Below are positions 61,128-64,000 of a DNA stretch of 64,000 nt, in pieces. Under the pieces are notes generated by a model. That model was not told where the DNA came from and ran no database searches. It was given only the letters and a program-made list of their open reading frames with translations. Source of the DNA: Panax quinquefolius (Eukaryota > Streptophyta > Magnoliopsida > Apiales > Araliaceae); contig CM035166.1 in NCBI GenBank assembly GCA_020205615.1, positions 82,141,135 to 82,205,134 on the forward strand, written 5' to 3'. Position 1 is the stretch's first letter. Each line of letters starts with the position of its first letter. Both the position numbers and the translations under genes were made by a program.

Positions 61128-63484
61128 AATTGCTTTGCTCATTGATGAGGATGATTGATCTCACGATCATTTGTGTGGAGACACTAAAGCAAGTACGTAG
61201 GTGCTTATTAGAGAATAAGTTCAATTAACGTGGCTCGCTAAGGAATAATTTAATGGAGTTTTACTTCGCCCGTCAATAGGAATTCATGTAGTGGTAGTAA
61301 GACAAGTGATCCTTCGACTCTGAGATCATCATAGTATCTTCGTGTATGATGAGTTATACTTTGACTTATTCCTTAAGACCCTTAGGGTATATCAAAGGGT
61401 ATGCTTGGGTATAATAAGTTGTACATGGAGATAATGTATGATCAATAAAGAATCTACCACTTTATTAAAAAGAAGAGAAATGTCCTATGTGATTCGATAA
61501 ATGACAACCAAAGAGTCCTCGGGTTACAGTAGAATGAAATTAGAAAGGAGTTTCTAATTTGCATTATTTGAGTTGTGCATTTAAGAGTCGTAAATACAAA
61601 TAATTAAATAAAATAAGACTGACAAAGAATTCCATGTCTTATATTTAATTGGGACATCAGATGGTGGAAGGATCGAATTGTACGGTGAACTATTTACTCA
61701 AAGGTTCTTTTATGATTAATGTTGAAATCTATATTATCCGGAAAGTCGTTGATCGCTAGAGAGGCTTATCCCTATCAGAGAATAAATATTATTTATTTAA
61801 ATAAATTAATTATTTAATTTATTTATTTAAATAAGATTAGAATTGTTCTAATCGATTTATTCACAACCGCTTTAATACGGAGAACCTAAAGGGTCACACC
61901 ACAAAAAGGAAGAATAATTATTTAAGAAGTTAATGGCATAATCGTAATAATATAGTTATGTATATTTAATTTAATCTATGGTGATAGAATAAATTAAATA
62001 GCTTAATATTTATTATTTAATATTTTAAAATATTAAATATAAATTAATAAGAGGAGTCTTATTAATATTATTACAATTATTATTATTATTTTAATTTGAT
62101 CCTTGGACTTGAGATCATCATAAGATTCTTGTGTATGATAGTTATACTTTGACTTATTCCTTAAGACCCTTGGGTATATCAAAGGTATGCTTGGGTATAA
62201 TAAGTTGTACATGGAGATAATGTATGATCAATAAAGAATCTACCACTTCTATTAAAAGAAGAGAAATGTCCTATGTGATTCGATAAATGACAAACCAAAG
62301 AGTCCTTGGTTAAGGTAGAATGAAATTAGAAAGGAGTTTCTAATTTGCATTATTTGGAGTTGTGCATTTAAGAGTCGAAATACAAATAATTAAATAAAAT
62401 AAGACTTGATGTAATTCCATGTCTTATATTTAATTGGGACATCAGATGGTGGAAGGATTGAATCAGTATTTTAAGAACTATTTACTCAAAGGTTCTTTTA
62501 TGATTAATGTTGAAATCTATATTATCCGGAAAGTCGTTGATCGCTAGGGAGGCTTATCCCTATCAGTAGAATAAATATTATTTATTTAAATAAATTAATT
62601 ATTTAATTTATTTATTTAAATAAGATTAGAATTGTTCTAATTGATTTATTCACAACTAGGTTTAATATGGAGAACCTAAAGGGTCACACCATAAAAAGGA
62701 AGAATAATTATTTAAGAAGTTAATGGCATAATCGTAATAATATAGTTATGTATATTTAATTTAATCTATGGTGATAGAATAAATTAAATAGCTTAATATT
62801 TATTATTTAATATTTTAAAATATTAAATATAAATTAATAAGAGGAGTCTTATTAATATTATTACAATTATTATTATTATTTTAATTTCTAAAAGAGTTTA
62901 GGAATTAATTTAATATAAGTATTTCATTTATTCCTAATTGGATTAGGAAGGAAAATTAGTTAAAGGAGTTTAATTAATTACCCCTAATAGGATTAGGGAG
63001 CTCATTTAATTAAAAGAGTTTAATTAAATAAATAATACCTTATTTTAATTAAAATAGGTGACATAATATCTTTATAAGAGGAGTCTTATATCGATATCAA
63101 ATATAACGTTATTCCAAAAGTTGGAGAGTACGCTCCTTTTCTATAGAGATAGAAAAACTAGGGTTTAGCCAACCACCCATCTTCTTGAATCCTTCTTCTT
63201 CCTTGGTGGATCACCTCTAGAGGCCAAACACTTGGGTGGCTAACGTTGATCAAACGAAGGAACGAACCCGGTGGATTCAAGTTGAACGCGAAAAGGATTA
63301 GAGGTGTACTTGTACCTGAGGAAGCTCGGATATTCAAGGGTATGTTTCTTATTCATCTTTTTCGTTTAATTAATAATTGTGCATAAAGGGTGATGGGATA
63401 TATGGTTTGTAAAAATTTTAAACTCGATTTTACACGTTTCCGCTTATTTATGCAATTTGATTGCTTTTTGAATATTACAAACCA
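61128..63484 (+). mobile_element. Copia plus-strand LTR, remainder after the split, with a tandem duplication
   Basis: It continues the LTR begun at 43192-43489: it starts at the LTR position where that fragment stops and runs to the LTR end near 63484 (attacaaacc). A block of about 790 bases is duplicated head-to-tail (61308-62097 and 62098-62887), with the join at taattt/gatcc. Without it the length fits the family. The frame at 60907-61224 spans LTR pieces of both orientations and is not a gene. Subtype A. Confidence 0.85.
61308..62887 (+). repeat. Tandem duplication of ~790 bases inside the copia LTR
   Basis: Copy one is 61308-62097 and copy two 62098-62887, both starting gatcctt. They match closely throughout, including gggtatatcaaagg and the stem-loop segment around 61790-62090. 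Other LTRs of the family have this block once. Confidence 0.88.
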
Positions 63485-64000
63485 ATTGGCATCGAGAGCC
63501 AAACCTTTATGCAAATTATTAATTATTTTAATTTGATATGTATATTGATATGTGTTTATAACAATTTAATTGGGCATAATTTGTTGTATAAAATTTATTT
63601 AAAAAAAATAAAAAAAAAATTAATTATCCGCGAACTGGGAATTTCGTGATTGGCATGGATATTAATTTTCTTCGAGTCCTAAAATGTTTATTATTGTTTA
63701 ACGTGGCTTACTTTGTTTAGATATGAAATAAGATTTCATATTATTCAAAATAAAAGAGTTTATTTGTGAATAGGAAAGAGAATCCTAATTTCCTTAAATA
63801 AAGGAGTTTATTTAGATATGAAATAAGATTTCATATTATTCAAAATAAAGGAGTTTATTTGTGAATAGGAAAGAGAATCCGTGTTTCCTTTAATAAAGGA
63901 GTTTATTTTTTTTTTACATGGAATTGGATTCCATAATTAATTAAAATAAAGGAGTTTATTTTGATTAAAATAAAATAGTTTATTTTATTCAAAATTAGAT
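63485..64000 (+). mobile_element. Copia plus-strand element: primer site and start of leader
   Basis: A worn primer site (ttggcatcgagagcc, about 63486-63500) follows the LTR. Then comes leader sequence that is the inverse of 59900-60180, and from about 63715 the stem-loop chain, here in sense with GGAG and AGAG loops. The element continues past the window. The open frame at 63461-63649 is leader sequence. Confidence 0.82.

Overview
The window is AT-rich, gene-poor DNA from a flowering plant, probably a eudicot. It is almost entirely LTR retrotransposons and one satellite array. Plant origin rests on Ty3/gypsy and Ty1/copia elements with primer sites of the plant initiator tRNA-Met type (TGGTATCAGAGC and TGGCATCAGAGCC), 1.9-4.5 kb LTRs and deep nesting. 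No intact host gene, rRNA, tRNA or CRISPR array is supported.

Layout. (1) 1-16419 is a minus-strand non-autonomous element, called LTR-A here. It has a partial left LTR, a 334-base interior with no coding sequence, and a rearranged right LTR. That right LTR is interrupted at 4565-14191 by a plus-strand Ty3/gypsy element (G1) with 2.8 kb LTRs, a 5-base target duplication (atagt) and a decayed gag-pol. (2) 16420-33509 is a tandem array of 14 monomers of about 1.25 kb. On the minus strand each monomer looks like the last exons of a split gene. (3) 33510-39472 is a second LTR-A element with a complete 4.5 kb LTR and the same short interior, cut by a 100-N gap at 39473-39572. (4) 39573-43191 holds an unassigned stretch with a 57-base tandem repeat and two truncated LTR-A relatives. 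(5) 43192-64000 is a Ty1/copia nest of one family: a plus-strand LTR split at 43489/61128, a minus-strand outer element inside it (43490-61127), and a minus-strand inner element inside that (48238-57518).

How the parts relate. LTR-A and G1 share LTR termini, polypurine-tract flanks, primer site and a repeated hairpin motif, so LTR-A was probably mobilised by G1-type proteins. The array starts and ends at the same monomer position, where an LTR-A element sits on each side. This fits one insertion amplified by unequal exchange. The copia family carries a 2.5 kb leader between primer site and gag, filled with short perfect stem-loops whose loops recur (GGAG, AGAG, TAG, AAG, TGG on the sense strand).

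Quality. All coding sequence is pseudogenised by frameshifts and stops. Differences between copies cluster at CAG/CTG, which suggests uncorrected long-read errors in methylated DNA, so some frameshifts may not be real.
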